Origin: Gammaproteobacteria bacterium
Lineage (GTDB): Bacteria > Pseudomonadota > Gammaproteobacteria > Steroidobacterales > Woeseiaceae
NCBI GenBank assembly: GCA_029864095.1
Contig: JAOTUB010000005.1
Span: forward strand, 1-64,000
Reading direction: 5' to 3'
Length of the DNA: 64,000 nt
In this document: piece after piece, positions 31,469 through 42,365 of the stretch
How the letters are laid out: every line of letters starts with the position of its first letter
How positions within the stretch are numbered: the first letter of the stretch is position 1
Made by a program: the position numbers and the translations under genes
Notes under the pieces: generated by a model
Databases searched by the model: none
Told to the model about the DNA's origin: nothing
What the model saw: the letters and a program-made list of their open reading frames with translations, nothing else

Positions 31469-33745
31469 ATGACTATCAACACATTCAGGGCAAACCAGTT
31501 CTTGCACGGCGCCGTACTTGCGGTCGTGCTCACTTTCGGTCCCGGCGCGGCGCTTTATGCGCAGGACACCGATAACGATGAGGTGATTGAAGAAATCGTC
31601 AGTATCGGCACGCCGGGTGGTGGCGGCGTGGAGAGGCAGCAAGCGAGCTTCGCGTTAACGACGATCGATCCGGAAGCCATTGCCAAGTTCTCTCCAAAAA
31701 GCACCGCGGACCTCTTCAAGTCTGTGCCGGGCGTATGGGCGGAAAGCTCGGGCGGCGTCGCCGGAGCTAATATTGATGTGCGTGGACTGCCCGGCGGCAG
31801 CGACGCGCCTTTTGTCACTCTCGCAATCAATGGCTCGCCGATCTACGGGACAGAGATGCTGTCCTTTTTCGAGCAATCCTCGATTTTCCGCGTCGACGAA
31901 ACCATAGCCGGCGTTGAGGCGCTGCGCGGCGGCCCGAATGCCGTGTTCGGCAAGGGCGAGCCTGGCGTAACCGTGAACTTTAATCTGAAGGAAGGCAGCG
32001 AAGACACCGAGGGCCGAATCAAGTACACGACCTCCGACTACGGCTTGCAGCGTCTCGACGGCGTGCTTAGCGGTGAGCTGACGGAAAACCTGTATTACAT
32101 GGTCGGCGGCTACGTCTCGTCGTCCGATGGTATCCGTGACCCGCAGTTCTCGGCAGAGGAAGGCAGTCAATTCACGATCAACCTAAATCGCGTCTTTGAT
32201 GACGGCGAGATCAACCTGTTCGCCAGGGTGACAGACGATGTTGGTCAGTGGATATTGCCGTTCGCGCTCGACACGGGCAACGACAAAGGCGAATTCGCAC
32301 AGCTCGGCAACGCAACCCGCTTTCGTGAGATCCCGATCAACCCGGCCGGCGACACGAAGGTTTTCGACTTCGCCAACGGCCGTGGCTGGGATGGCCTCGT
32401 GGCCGGCGGCAGCGCAGAGTTTGAGTTTGGCGATGGCTGGACGTTCCGCGATCAATTTACTTACACGTCCGGCGATGCAAACACGTTCGGTTTTGTGCCG
32501 TCTGGCAGCCCAGTTTCGGTATCGGACCTCGAGGCGGTGATTGGTGGACCCGTCACGACGGAAAGCGGTTCGACGCTGTCGGGTTCGGATTGGGCACAGA
32601 CTTACGGCCACTGGGTCGTGTTGAAAGATCTCGAGGCCAAGATCAACGACATCAGCATCAACAAACAATTCGAGAACCACGACCTGACGTTCGGCTATTA
32701 CGCGGCGCGCTGGTCGGCGGACGACTGGTGGACGCTCGGCAATCCGATCCCGGTGCAGAATATCAAGAACGGCGAGCCGCTCGATTCCTCGATTACACCG
32801 GCTGACATCGCTGCCGCCGGTGGAGACGCCGGCTTCCTGTTCGGGTTGCAATCATCCGGCGACGCAAGCGCCGAGGCGTTCTACATTGCCGATTCCTGGT
32901 ACATCAACGACCGGTGGCGCATCGATGCAGGAGTGCGCCGCGAGTCGTTCGAGACGGACTACGTGGACGACGAGGGCAGTGGTTTTCCCGACGGCACAAA
33001 CGACGTCATAACGGACCTCTCCGACAACGAGACCGCGTGGACCGTTGCGGCAAACTTCGACGTCAATGACGATCTCGGCGTTTATGCGCGCTACTCGGAC
33101 GGCTTCCTGTTCCCGCACTTCGACGACATTCGTGGCGGTTCGGAGACAGTCAACGCGGTCGAGCAGCTCGAAGCCGGTGTCAAGTTCACCAGTGACTGGC
33201 TTGAGCTTTATGCGACCGCTTTTCACAACACCAATGACGACTTCAGCTCGACGGTTGGTTCTACCGTTCCTGCCGCAGCCTTTGAGACGGAATCAACCGG
33301 CGTCGAGGCCGACGGCACGCTGATTTTCGGCGAGTTCACAATCAACTTCCTGCTGACCGTGCAGAATGCCGAGATCACGAAATCGACCACGGTAGAAGAC
33401 GAAGGCAATGCGGTGCGCCGCCAGCCGGATTTCCAAGCGCGTATTTCTCCTTCGTATAATTTCACGGTCGGGGAGTTTGACGGTTCCGTGTACGCGGCAT
33501 ATACAACGGTTGACGATCGCTGGGGCGACGACGCCAACACGGTCAAGCTACCGAGCTACAACAAGTTCGACCTCGGCGTGCTGCTCTATCATGACGCGGG
33601 CTTTTTCTTCCAGCTGCATGGAGACAACGTGAACGACTCCGACGGTATCACGGAAGGAGATCCTCGTGATCCAACCGCTCCGAACGGTCGGCCGATCTTC
33701 GGCACCTCATGGCGACTCAGCGTCGGCTACGATTTCGGCGACTAA
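31469..33745 (+). CDS. TonB-dependent receptor
   Basis: ORF track 31343-33745; likely start MTINTFRANQFLHGAVLAVVLTFGPGAALYAQ at 31469. Plug ADLFKSVPGVWAESSGGVAGANIDVRGLPG; C-terminal beta-barrel ending GTSWRLSVGYDFGD. Confidence 0.93.
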   Translation: MTINTFRANQFLHGAVLAVVLTFGPGAALYAQDTDNDEVIEEIVSIGTPGGGGVERQQASFALTTIDPEAIAKFSPKSTADLFKSVPGVWAESSGGVAGANIDVRGLPGGSDAPFVTLAINGSPIYGTEMLSFFEQSSIFRVDETIAGVEALRGGPNAVFGKGEPGVTVNFNLKEGSEDTEGRIKYTTSDYGLQRLDGVLSGELTENLYYMVGGYVSSSDGIRDPQFSAEEGSQFTINLNRVFDDGEINLFARVTDDVGQWILPFALDTGNDKGEFAQLGNATRFREIPINPAGDTKVFDFANGRGWDGLVAGGSAEFEFGDGWTFRDQFTYTSGDANTFGFVPSGSPVSVSDLEAVIGGPVTTESGSTLSGSDWAQTYGHWVVLKDLEAKINDISINKQFENHDLTFGYYAARWSADDWWTLGNPIPVQNIKNGEPLDSSITPADIAAAGGDAGFLFGLQSSGDASAEAFYIADSWYINDRWRIDAGVRRESFETDYVDDEGSGFPDGTNDVITDLSDNETAWTVAANFDVNDDLGVYARYSDGFLFPHFDDIRGGSETVNAVEQLEAGVKFTSDWLELYATAFHNTNDDFSSTVGSTVPAAAFETESTGVEADGTLIFGEFTINFLLTVQNAEITKSTTVEDEGNAVRRQPDFQARISPSYNFTVGEFDGSVYAAYTTVDDRWGDDANTVKLPSYNKFDLGVLLYHDAGFFFQLHGDNVNDSDGITEGDPRDPTAPNGRPIFGTSWRLSVGYDFGD

Positions 33746-33752
33746 GTAGCAG

Positions 33753-33781
33753 TGGCCGCTGAGACATTGTCTCAGCGGCCA
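33753..33781 (+). terminator. Candidate transcription terminator after the TonB receptor gene
   Basis: Hairpin tggccgctgagacattgtctcagcggcca followed by a T-containing stretch (weak U-tract). Confidence 0.65.
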
Positions 33782-33839
33782 TCCTTTGATTGTTGCTAAC
33801 TCCAATTAGAGTCGTCGACAGCCGCCGCCGGGACCGGAT

Positions 33840-35075
33840 ATGAAAAACTGGCCTATCAAGGTCTCGCTGTTCATCAACTATTTCGTGTTCGCGATTCTGT
33901 TGAACAGCGTCGGCACCGTGATCCTGCAGGTGCAGAATAGTTACGGCGTGACCGAGTCGTCCGCCGCGGTCCTCGAGGCGTTCAAAGACCTTTCGATCGC
34001 TTTAACGTCGTTCCTGATCGCGTCTTTCATTGTCCGGGTCGGCTACAAACGCACAATGCTGGCCTCGCTCGGCTTTATAGGAGTTGTTTGCCTGGCGATG
34101 CCGCAGCTGCCCGTGTTTTGGATGACCAAACTGATGTTTGCGGCAACCGGCGTCGGCTTTGCCCTGGTCAAGGTGTCCGTCTACGCGACGCTCGGTCTGG
34201 TTACCAAAGACAGCAAAGAACACGTCAGCATCATGAATTTCCTCGAGTCATTTTTCATGGTTGGCGTGCTATCAGGTTATTTCATCTTTGGTGCGTTTGT
34301 TGATGATTCGGATCCGGCATCGACAAGCTGGCTGACCGTGTATTACGTGCTTGCCGTGCTGTCGTTTCTTGCGTTTGCGCTACTGCTGTTTGCAAAGCTC
34401 GACGAGTCCGCGGCACAAAGCGCCACCCCGAAGTCGCTGGCGCAGGAATTTGTGGACATGATGGCGCTTTGCATCAAGCCACTTGTGCTGATCTTCGTCA
34501 TCAGTGCATTCCTGTACGTCCTCATCGAACAGAGCATCATGTCGTGGTTGCCCACGTTCAACAGCCGCATTCTCAATCTCTCGACGTCATTGAGTATTCA
34601 GATGGCCAGCATTCTGGCAGCGGCAACCGCTTTGGGCCGATTCACAGCCGGAATCGTTTTGAAAAAGTTCGACTGGTACCGGGTGCTGACAATCGGCCTG
34701 CTGCTGGCAGCCGCGCTCGTACTCGTCGCGCTGCCAATGGCCCGATCGGTGTCGGTCACGGAGGTGACGACTCTGGCCGCAGCGCCTTTGGCCGCCTTCG
34801 TTTTTCCACTGATCGGCTTTTGCATCGCTCCGATTTACCCGGCCATCAACTCCGTCATACTCTCCGCGCTGCCGACGCATCAGCACGGGTCCATGGCCGG
34901 GCTGATCGTCGTTTTTTCCGCGCTCGGGGGAACATCCGGGTCGATCATCACGGGTTACCTGTTTGAAATAGTCGGCGGTCAGACCGCTTTCTATTTCTCG
35001 CTAATACCGATAGCCGTTATTTTGTTCACTCTCTACCTCTTCAAACGCAAGGCCGAAGAACTGGGGCACGCGTAG
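33840..35075 (+). CDS. MFS transporter
   Basis: 411 aa, ~12 TM segments; lies between the TonB receptor and trehalase. Confidence 0.88.
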   Translation: MKNWPIKVSLFINYFVFAILLNSVGTVILQVQNSYGVTESSAAVLEAFKDLSIALTSFLIASFIVRVGYKRTMLASLGFIGVVCLAMPQLPVFWMTKLMFAATGVGFALVKVSVYATLGLVTKDSKEHVSIMNFLESFFMVGVLSGYFIFGAFVDDSDPASTSWLTVYYVLAVLSFLAFALLLFAKLDESAAQSATPKSLAQEFVDMMALCIKPLVLIFVISAFLYVLIEQSIMSWLPTFNSRILNLSTSLSIQMASILAAATALGRFTAGIVLKKFDWYRVLTIGLLLAAALVLVALPMARSVSVTEVTTLAAAPLAAFVFPLIGFCIAPIYPAINSVILSALPTHQHGSMAGLIVVFSALGGTSGSIITGYLFEIVGGQTAFYFSLIPIAVILFTLYLFKRKAEELGHA

Positions 35076-35085
35076 AGGTCCGGAG

Positions 35086-36594
35086 ATGCAGAAATTCAAA
35101 GGCCCAGACGAGATTTACGGCGAACTGTTCGAGCTGGTGCAGTCGCGTCGCATATTCCCGGACTCGAAGACCTTCGTTGACGCTACACCCAAGTCTGATG
35201 TATCGGCAATTCTGGCAGCCTTCACAGGCGTCGATCAGGATAGTCCGGATAAGGTCAGGTCCTTCGTCCGCAAGCATTTTTCACTGCCCGCAGACGGCGA
35301 CGTCGCGGCCGGGCTGACAAATGTGCCGCCCGTTCGTGATCGTATCGAGCAGCTATGGAGCGTTCTTTCCCGAGCCGCGGATCACGTCGATCCGAATTCG
35401 TCACTGATCGAATTGCCCCGACCGTACATTGTGCCCGGCGGGCGGTTTCGGGAAATCTATTACTGGGACAGTTATTTCACGATGCTCGGCCTGGCCGAGG
35501 CAGGCCGTTATGACGCTATCGAAGACATGGTCGACAATTTCGCCCACCTGATCGACCAGATCGGCTTCATTCCGAATGGCAACCGCACTTATTTTTGTAC
35601 CCGATCACAACCACCATTCTTCGTGCTGATGGTCGAACTGTTGACCGAGGTCCGTGACGACGAGTCGGTAGTCCACAACTACGTGCAACAACTGCAAAAA
35701 GAATACGATTTTTGGATGCGAGGAGCCGAGTCGTTGCCAGAGAGCGGTGGCGTTATGCGCCGCGTTGTCAGGGTCGGTGACGGCTACCTCAATCGCTATT
35801 GGGATGACAGCGACAAACCACGCCAGGAGAGTTATGCCGAAGATGTCGAGCACGCCGCAAGTTCCGCCCGTGACGAAAGGGACTACTGTCGGAACATTCG
35901 CGCTGCTTGTGAATCGGGGTGGGACTTCTCTACGCGTTGGCTCGATGATTCGGCTGCCCTTGAGTCGGTTCGAACGACCGAGATTCTCCCTGTCGATCTG
36001 AACGCTTTGCTATATCGGCTCGAGTGTCGCCTTGCCAGCTGCTACGAAGGGTCGGATAACGCACTGGCTGAGCGTTTCGCGGGTCGGGCGGCGTACCGCA
36101 AAGAGCTTCTGCAAACCCTTTTCTTCGATGACGACGCGGCGTTCTTCGCGGATCTCAATTACCCAAGCCTGAAACCAACCAATGTTCAATCACTCGCCGC
36201 AGCGTTCCCCTTGTTCCTCGAGATCGCCACCGCCGCGCAGGCAACCCACGTGATGACGAAAATCCAGAACGAGTTTCTCGCGTCCGGTGGCTGGCTGACG
36301 ACGCTGCATACGAGCGGACAGCAGTGGGACCGGCCCAACGGCTGGGCGCCGCTGCAGTGGGTCGTTTTCGAGGGATTGCGCAACTATGGTTTCGTCACGG
36401 AGGCGGAACTCGGCGGGACGCGGTGGGCCTCGGACAATATCGAAATATACAACCGAACCGGCAGGTTATTCGAGAAATATGACGTCGAACACACTCAGGC
36501 GCTGGCAACAGGCGGCGAGTACGATGTGCAGGACGGCTTTGGCTGGACCAACGGCGTTTTGCTCAAGCTGATGAATCAGCTCAACATCAATTAA
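35086..36594 (+). CDS. Trehalase (GH37)
   Basis: 502 aa; PGGRFREIYYWDSYF and QQWDRPNGWAPLQW trehalase signatures. Confidence 0.95.
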   Translation: MQKFKGPDEIYGELFELVQSRRIFPDSKTFVDATPKSDVSAILAAFTGVDQDSPDKVRSFVRKHFSLPADGDVAAGLTNVPPVRDRIEQLWSVLSRAADHVDPNSSLIELPRPYIVPGGRFREIYYWDSYFTMLGLAEAGRYDAIEDMVDNFAHLIDQIGFIPNGNRTYFCTRSQPPFFVLMVELLTEVRDDESVVHNYVQQLQKEYDFWMRGAESLPESGGVMRRVVRVGDGYLNRYWDDSDKPRQESYAEDVEHAASSARDERDYCRNIRAACESGWDFSTRWLDDSAALESVRTTEILPVDLNALLYRLECRLASCYEGSDNALAERFAGRAAYRKELLQTLFFDDDAAFFADLNYPSLKPTNVQSLAAAFPLFLEIATAAQATHVMTKIQNEFLASGGWLTTLHTSGQQWDRPNGWAPLQWVVFEGLRNYGFVTEAELGGTRWASDNIEIYNRTGRLFEKYDVEHTQALATGGEYDVQDGFGWTNGVLLKLMNQLNIN

Positions 36595-36601
36595 GAATGA
36601 A

Positions 36602-37498
36602 CTATTTGATGTGTTTGAGGATGCCGTCGAGCTCGTCGAGGCTGTTGTAGCTGATCACGATCTTGCCCGAGCCTTTCTTGGTGTGATTGACGTGCACTAT
36701 TGCGCCGAGCTTTTCCGATACCTCGATTTCCAGCCGTCGAATATCCGCGCTGCCTGTTTCAGGCTGTTTCGCCGCCTTCGGCTCTGTCGCGGTGCCGAGC
36801 ATACGTTTGACCAGTCGCTCGGTCTCGCGCACCGATAATCCTTTCTTGACGACCTGTCTTGCCGCATCGTGTTGTTGGACCGCATTACTGATTGCCAGCA
36901 GCGCACGGGCATGGCCCATTTCGAGCTGCCGGGATTCGAGCATGGTCTTCACTTTCTCCGAGAGCTCCTGCAAGCGAAGCAGGTTGCTGACCGCCGCGCG
37001 CGATCGGCCGACCGCTTCTGCCGCTTCGGCGTGGGTCAGGTCGAACTCGCGAATCAGGCGCTCGAGAGCACGCGACTCTTCGAGCGGATTCAGGTTCTCG
37101 CGCTGAATATTCTCGATAAGCGCGGTTGCAATGGCTGCCTCGTCTGGAACCTCTCTGACCACGGCCGGGATTTCATCCAGTCCGGCCATTTGCGCCGCTC
37201 GCCAGCGGCGCTCGCCCGCGACGATTTCGTAGTGCTGCACGCCGTCGAAGTGGCCGATCGGCCGTGCGACGATGGGCTGTACGACACCCTGAGCACGAAT
37301 CGAGCTCGCAAGATCCTCGAGTGTGTCCTGGCGAATATCGACGCGGGGCTGATACTGACCGCGCTGCAACAGATCGACCGGAATTTGCCGTAGCTGGTCG
37401 GGATGCGGTGCGCCAGGTATGGCGGCGGTCTCGGCGACCGGTTTGCTGAGCAGTGCATCGAGGCCACGGCCCAGTCTTTTCTTTGCTGTCATCTGCAT
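36602..37498 (-). CDS. parB: Chromosome partitioning protein ParB
   Basis: MQMTAKKRLGRGLDALLSKP start at 37498 (37492 also possible); GERRWRAAQMAGLDEIPAVVREV, ENIQRENLNPLEE. The ORF-track N-terminus from 37849 overlaps parA and is unlikely. Confidence 0.97.
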   Translation of the reverse strand: MQMTAKKRLGRGLDALLSKPVAETAAIPGAPHPDQLRQIPVDLLQRGQYQPRVDIRQDTLEDLASSIRAQGVVQPIVARPIGHFDGVQHYEIVAGERRWRAAQMAGLDEIPAVVREVPDEAAIATALIENIQRENLNPLEESRALERLIREFDLTHAEAAEAVGRSRAAVSNLLRLQELSEKVKTMLESRQLEMGHARALLAISNAVQQHDAARQVVKKGLSVRETERLVKRMLGTATEPKAAKQPETGSADIRRLEIEVSEKLGAIVHVNHTKKGSGKIVISYNSLDELDGILKHIK

Positions 37499-37503
37499 AA
37501 TTC

Positions 37504-38295
37504 CTAAACTGCGCGCAGGTGGCCCTCGCGGGCGTCTTCCCTGCGCAAGATTTCCCCTGCTAACGCAAGATATGAGATTGCCCCGCGCGATGCGCGATCG
37601 TGCAGTAATACCGGCCGGCCGAAACTTGGCGCCTCGGCGAGTCGGATGTTCCGCGGTATGACTGTACGGAATACTTGTCTGTCGAAGTGCTCGACTAGCT
37701 GCATCGACACTTCGTTGGACAGGTTTATACGTGGGTCGAACATTGTTCGCAGTATGCCGAAGACTTCGAGACCCGGGTTCACCGAATCCCGCACCTGCTC
37801 GATCGTATTCAAGAGGGAGCTCAGCCCTTCGAGGGCGTAGTACTCGCACTGCATGGGGATCAACACGCCATCTGCCGCGGCCAGCGCGTTGACGGTCAAC
37901 ATGTTAATCGACGGAGGGCAGTCGATCAGGATGAAGTCGTAAAGACCGATTACCGGGGCGAGCGCTTTTTTGAGCTTCATCTCCCGACCGATTTCCTGCA
38001 GCAGGTTGACCTCGGCGAGCGTCAGATCCGCATTGGAGGGCAGCACGGCAAACCCACCCTCAGGCGGCGAGATGATAGTATCGGCAGCGGTCGCTTCGCC
38101 AAGCAACACATCGCAAGTCGAATTCTCCAGCTCCATCTTGTTGATGCCGCAGCCCATCGTCGCGTTGCCCTGTGGGTCCATGTCGACCAGCAGCAAGCGG
38201 CGCTGTGTCGCCGCCAGCGATGCCGCAAGGTTGACGCAGGTCGTCGTTTTGCCGACCCCGCCCTTCTGGTTTGCTACTGCAATGATGCGCGCCAT
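37504..38295 (-). CDS. parA: Chromosome partitioning ATPase ParA
   Basis: 263 aa; IIAVANQKGGVGKTTTCVNLAASLA. Confidence 0.98.
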   Translation of the reverse strand: MARIIAVANQKGGVGKTTTCVNLAASLAATQRRLLLVDMDPQGNATMGCGINKMELENSTCDVLLGEATAADTIISPPEGGFAVLPSNADLTLAEVNLLQEIGREMKLKKALAPVIGLYDFILIDCPPSINMLTVNALAAADGVLIPMQCEYYALEGLSSLLNTIEQVRDSVNPGLEVFGILRTMFDPRINLSNEVSMQLVEHFDRQVFRTVIPRNIRLAEAPSFGRPVLLHDRASRGAISYLALAGEILRREDAREGHLRAV

Positions 38296-38299
38296 AAGC

Positions 38300-38890
38300 C
38301 TATCTGTGCTCGATCAACACGGCGTGCCGGGAACCCGCCTCGAGTCCCGGTACCTTGAGTTCCGTCACGTCAAATCGCCAATTGTCGGGCAACGATTCTA
38401 ATTCTTCTGCCGGATCGCGGCCCTTCAGGGCAACAAACACCCCGTCCTCTCCAACGTGGTGCCCGGCAAGCTCCAGGAGCCGCGGCACGGCAGCCACGGC
38501 CCGGGCAATCACGGTATCAAAGCGGTAGCCGGGTGCATAGTCCTCAATGCGGGCTTTCGTGGCCCTGACGTTGCTCAGGCCGAGCAGGCCGGCGACGTGT
38601 TGGACGAACATCACTTTCTTGTTGTTGCTGTCGACGAGATCGAATTCCCGATCCGATTCGACGATTGCGAGCGGGAGTCCGGGGAACCCGGCACCCGTAC
38701 CGACATCGAGCACGTGCCGGCCACGCAGCAGTGGCTGCACGGCCAGACTGTCGAGCAAGTGGCCGGTGATCATCTCGTCGCGATCACGTATTGCGGTCAG
38801 GTTGACCTTGCTATTCCATCGCTCGAGCTCATCGAGCAGCGTCGAGAATTTTTCGACGCAGTCGTCCGGATATGTTTTCAGGCGATGCAG
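38300..38890 (-). CDS. rsmG: 16S rRNA (guanine527-N7)-methyltransferase RsmG
   Basis: HVLDVGTGAGFPGLPLAI SAM motif; synteny with parA. The ORF-track start (38773) lacks the N-terminal domain; in-frame LHRLKTYPDDCVEKFSTLLDELERWNSKVNLTAIRDRDEM extends to a CTG at 38888-38890. Confidence 0.93.
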   Translation of the reverse strand: MHRLKTYPDDCVEKFSTLLDELERWNSKVNLTAIRDRDEMITGHLLDSLAVQPLLRGRHVLDVGTGAGFPGLPLAIVESDREFDLVDSNNKKVMFVQHVAGLLGLSNVRATKARIEDYAPGYRFDTVIARAVAAVPRLLELAGHHVGEDGVFVALKGRDPAEELESLPDNWRFDVTELKVPGLEAGSRHAVLIEHR

Positions 38891-38893
38891 TGT

Positions 38894-40870
38894 CTACTCC
38901 TCGCCGATCAGGTGCTCGCGAAGAAACAGAACCGTTGCCTGCTGGTAGATGTCGCGGTTCTCTTTCTTGCGATAGCCGTGACCTTCGTTGAACGCATTCA
39001 TGTACCACACCGCGTTGCCCTGCTTGCGCAGCGCATCGACCATCTGTTCGGACTCGGTAACCGGCACGCGCGGATCATTTTGCCCCTGCACGACAAAGAT
39101 CGGCACGTTTATCCTGTCGACATTATTGACCGGGCTGATCTTTTCAAGGTGCGCACGCATCTCCGGGTCACGCTCGTCGCCATATTCTGCTCGCCGCAGG
39201 TCACGACGATAGTCCTGGGTGTTTTCGAGGAACGTCACGAAGTTGCTTATCCCGACGATGTCCACGACCGCCTTGAGCCGGTCACCAAAGTGCACGGCGC
39301 TGGCGAGCACCATGTAGCCTCCGTAGCTGCCCCCGAATACCGCCACCCGATCGGCATCGAGATCCGGCTGCCGCTCTACCCAGTCCAGCAGCGCGCCGAT
39401 GTCCCGGACCGAGTCTTCGCGTTTGAAGCCGTTATCGAGGCTCAGGTATTCCTTGCCGTAACCGTTCGAGCCGCGCACGTTCGGCACAACAATCGCAACA
39501 CCGAGTTTTTGCATCCACATCTGGTACGTACTGCTGAAGACCGGGCGCGACTGGCTTTCCGGACCGCCGTGAATCGAGACGACGACCGGGAACGGACCGT
39601 CACCGGCCGGCTTGTAAACCCAGGCGGGTATCTGCCGATGCAGGCCATCCACCTTGTCGAATGTCGGGTACGTTACGCGTTGGGGCTCCCGAAACTGCGT
39701 CGTGTCCAGACCGCCCACTTCACTGGTCGTCCAGCGCACGAGCTGTCCGAACTGCAGCGGTTCGGGGCCGAGGTCCAGCACGAACGTATCGGACGGGGTC
39801 GACGCCGTGTTCAAAGTCATGGCGAGTTTGCGATCATCCGGGCTGAAACCCAGCCCGAACGCGAGGCCGATCGGGATGTTATCCACAGGGCGATACTTCC
39901 GCGTGCGCGTGTCCATCAGATACACGCGCGACATGCCGTCCTCGTTGACCGTGAACGCGATGCGTCGTCGGTCGTGGCTGATGATCGCGTTCGTGATATC
40001 CCAGTCAATATCGTTTGTGACGATTTCGACGCCTGCTCCGGGTCTGACTGCCTGCCAGGCCAGTCTCTGGAAATTGCTGCCCTGACTCGTAATCAGCCAG
40101 AAACCGTCGTTATCGTCATCGAATGCCACTGGGTAATTCGTGGTCTGTGCGCCTGTGCCGCCAGCAAGCAGTGTTGCTTCTCCCGAATCGAGGTCGATCA
40201 GGTGTACGCGAGAGTCGGCGATGCTGACGTAGTTAAGCGCAAGCAGGCGGTTGCCGCTCGCCGAAAACTCGGTGGGGCCCCACCAGGTGCCGTCCGGGGA
40301 CTCGAGAACTATTTCAGCCTTGTCCGGATCCTCGGGATACATGAGCCAGATATCGTTCGATGCACCGTTGCGTCGTGTGCTCGGGTAGGCGATACGCCGC
40401 CCGTCGCGGTCCCAGCTTGGTGCACCGTTGCGCGATTCGCCATCGCTCAGCATGACGGCGCTGCCGGTAGCAGGGTCCAGCATGAAGATTTGCGTGAACT
40501 CGCTGCCGCCGACATCGCGTGTGAAAATGAGTTTCGACCCTTGCGGCTGACCGGATACAACGCCGACCGGTTCTTTGTAGAAGGTCAGCTGGTGCCGGGC
40601 ACCGCGCGGCATATCAACCCGGTGCAGCTGTTCTACGTCGGCAAACCGTGTTTTCACAAACAGCCCTGAACCGTCCTTCTGCCACGCTGCAAAACCAGCT
40701 GAGCGTACATTTTGAAAACGGTTGAGGCTGTCCACGATTTCTTCGGAGATGGCTGGCACATCTTCCATGAGCAGATTGCCGTTGTTCACCACGGTTCGGG
40801 AAACCTCCTGCGCGCCCGCAATACCGCCTGCAGAAAAAGCGCTCAGAACTACGAGGATCGTTGTTCTCAT
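38894..40870 (-). CDS. S9 family prolyl oligopeptidase
   Basis: ORF track 38894-40915; likely start MRTTILVVLSAFSAGGIAGAQE at 40870. VAVFGGSYGGYMVLASA (GxSxG) and C-terminal catalytic region with GHGYRKKEN. Confidence 0.92.
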   Translation of the reverse strand: MRTTILVVLSAFSAGGIAGAQEVSRTVVNNGNLLMEDVPAISEEIVDSLNRFQNVRSAGFAAWQKDGSGLFVKTRFADVEQLHRVDMPRGARHQLTFYKEPVGVVSGQPQGSKLIFTRDVGGSEFTQIFMLDPATGSAVMLSDGESRNGAPSWDRDGRRIAYPSTRRNGASNDIWLMYPEDPDKAEIVLESPDGTWWGPTEFSASGNRLLALNYVSIADSRVHLIDLDSGEATLLAGGTGAQTTNYPVAFDDDNDGFWLITSQGSNFQRLAWQAVRPGAGVEIVTNDIDWDITNAIISHDRRRIAFTVNEDGMSRVYLMDTRTRKYRPVDNIPIGLAFGLGFSPDDRKLAMTLNTASTPSDTFVLDLGPEPLQFGQLVRWTTSEVGGLDTTQFREPQRVTYPTFDKVDGLHRQIPAWVYKPAGDGPFPVVVSIHGGPESQSRPVFSSTYQMWMQKLGVAIVVPNVRGSNGYGKEYLSLDNGFKREDSVRDIGALLDWVERQPDLDADRVAVFGGSYGGYMVLASAVHFGDRLKAVVDIVGISNFVTFLENTQDYRRDLRRAEYGDERDPEMRAHLEKISPVNNVDRINVPIFVVQGQNDPRVPVTESEQMVDALRKQGNAVWYMNAFNEGHGYRKKENRDIYQQATVLFLREHLIGEE

Positions 40871-40886
40871 TCCAACCTCCCGATAA

Positions 40887-42335
40887 TCAGACGACGAGTA
40901 ATGCCATGAAATCATCGACGGCCGTCGCCGCGAGTCTATCTCGATTAACGCACAGTGCGTTCAATGTTTCCCATTGCTTCGCGGCAAGCTTTGGCGACAC
41001 GCTGTCGATGAACTTTTGCTTCAGCACCGGAATGCCTTCTTCACGCCGTTCGCGATGGCCAATCGGAAAATCGACGGCGATGCGATCCGTGCGGCTGCCA
41101 TCATTGAAGAACACCTGCACGGCATTACCGATGTAGCGCTTCGCGGGGTCGAAGTAATCATTCGTGAACTGCTCGTTCTCGCGCACTTCCATTTTGTCGC
41201 GTAACGCATCGATGCGCGGGTCATTTGCCACGTCGTCTTCGTAATCGGCCGCCGTGAGCCGCCCGAAGATCAGCGGCACTGCCGTCATATACTGAATGCA
41301 GTGATCGCGATCGGCCGGGTTGTCGAGGGGCCCGGTCTTGTCGATGATGCGAACGCCGGCTTCCTGTGTCTCGATAACGACCTTGTCGATATTGTCAATT
41401 CGATCTCTGACCTCGGGGTGCAGGGTCATCGCCGCTTCAACGGCGGTCTGCGAGTGGAACTCTGCCGGGAACGAGATTTTGAACAACACGTTCTCCATAA
41501 CGTAGCTGCCGTAACCGCGCTGAAAACCGAATGGCTTGCCCTTGAACAACACATCGTAGTAACCCCAGGTTTTCGCCGACAGCGCGGACGGGTAGCCCAT
41601 CTCGCCGGTCATTACTATCAATGCCAGGCGCACAGCCCGGCTGGTCGCGTCCCCGGCCGCCCAGCTCTTACGGGACCCCGTGTTGGGCGCATGCCGGTAG
41701 GTGCGCAGAGCCCCGCCATCGATCCAGGCATGCGACAGGGCATTCTGCACTTGTTCCTTGCCACCGCCGAGCATGCGTGTGACCACCGCGGCCGAGGCAA
41801 CGCGCACGAGCAGTACGTGATCGAGGCCAACCCGGTTGTAGCTGTTCTCCAGTGCCAGCACGCCCTGGATCTCATGCGCGCGGATCATCGCATCGAGCAC
41901 GTCGTGCATCGTGAGCGGTTCCCTGCCTGCCGCCCTGTTTTGCCGGCTCAGATAGTCGGCAACGGCAAGTATACCGCCGAGGTTATCGGACGGATGGCCC
42001 CACTCGGCCGCAAGCCAGGTGTCATTGAAGTCGAGCCAGCGATTCATGGCGCCGATATTGAACGCGGCCATGACGGGCTCGAGTTCGTAGGACGTGCCCG
42101 GTACCCGGGCGCCTCCGGCCAGCGTGGCGCCGGGCACAACCGGGCCGAGCAGCTTGGTGCACGCCGGATAGTCGAGCGCCTGAAAACCGCAGGCGAGCGT
42201 GTCCATCAGGCAGTAGCGTGCCGTCTCGAACGCGAGGTCGCTGTCGATTTTCATGTCGCAAACGAAATCCGCAATGTCGACGAGTTCTTTATCCCAGTCG
42301 GCTCGCTGCGCCGACCGAATATCTATGCTGGACAT
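40887..42335 (-). CDS. prpD: 2-methylcitrate dehydratase (PrpD family)
   Basis: 482 aa MmgE/PrpD-like; synteny with prpC and prpB. Confidence 0.93.
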   Translation of the reverse strand: MSSIDIRSAQRADWDKELVDIADFVCDMKIDSDLAFETARYCLMDTLACGFQALDYPACTKLLGPVVPGATLAGGARVPGTSYELEPVMAAFNIGAMNRWLDFNDTWLAAEWGHPSDNLGGILAVADYLSRQNRAAGREPLTMHDVLDAMIRAHEIQGVLALENSYNRVGLDHVLLVRVASAAVVTRMLGGGKEQVQNALSHAWIDGGALRTYRHAPNTGSRKSWAAGDATSRAVRLALIVMTGEMGYPSALSAKTWGYYDVLFKGKPFGFQRGYGSYVMENVLFKISFPAEFHSQTAVEAAMTLHPEVRDRIDNIDKVVIETQEAGVRIIDKTGPLDNPADRDHCIQYMTAVPLIFGRLTAADYEDDVANDPRIDALRDKMEVRENEQFTNDYFDPAKRYIGNAVQVFFNDGSRTDRIAVDFPIGHRERREEGIPVLKQKFIDSVSPKLAAKQWETLNALCVNRDRLAATAVDDFMALLVV

Positions 42336-42365
42336 GATGTCTCCGGGTACTGCTGTCTGACGCGC

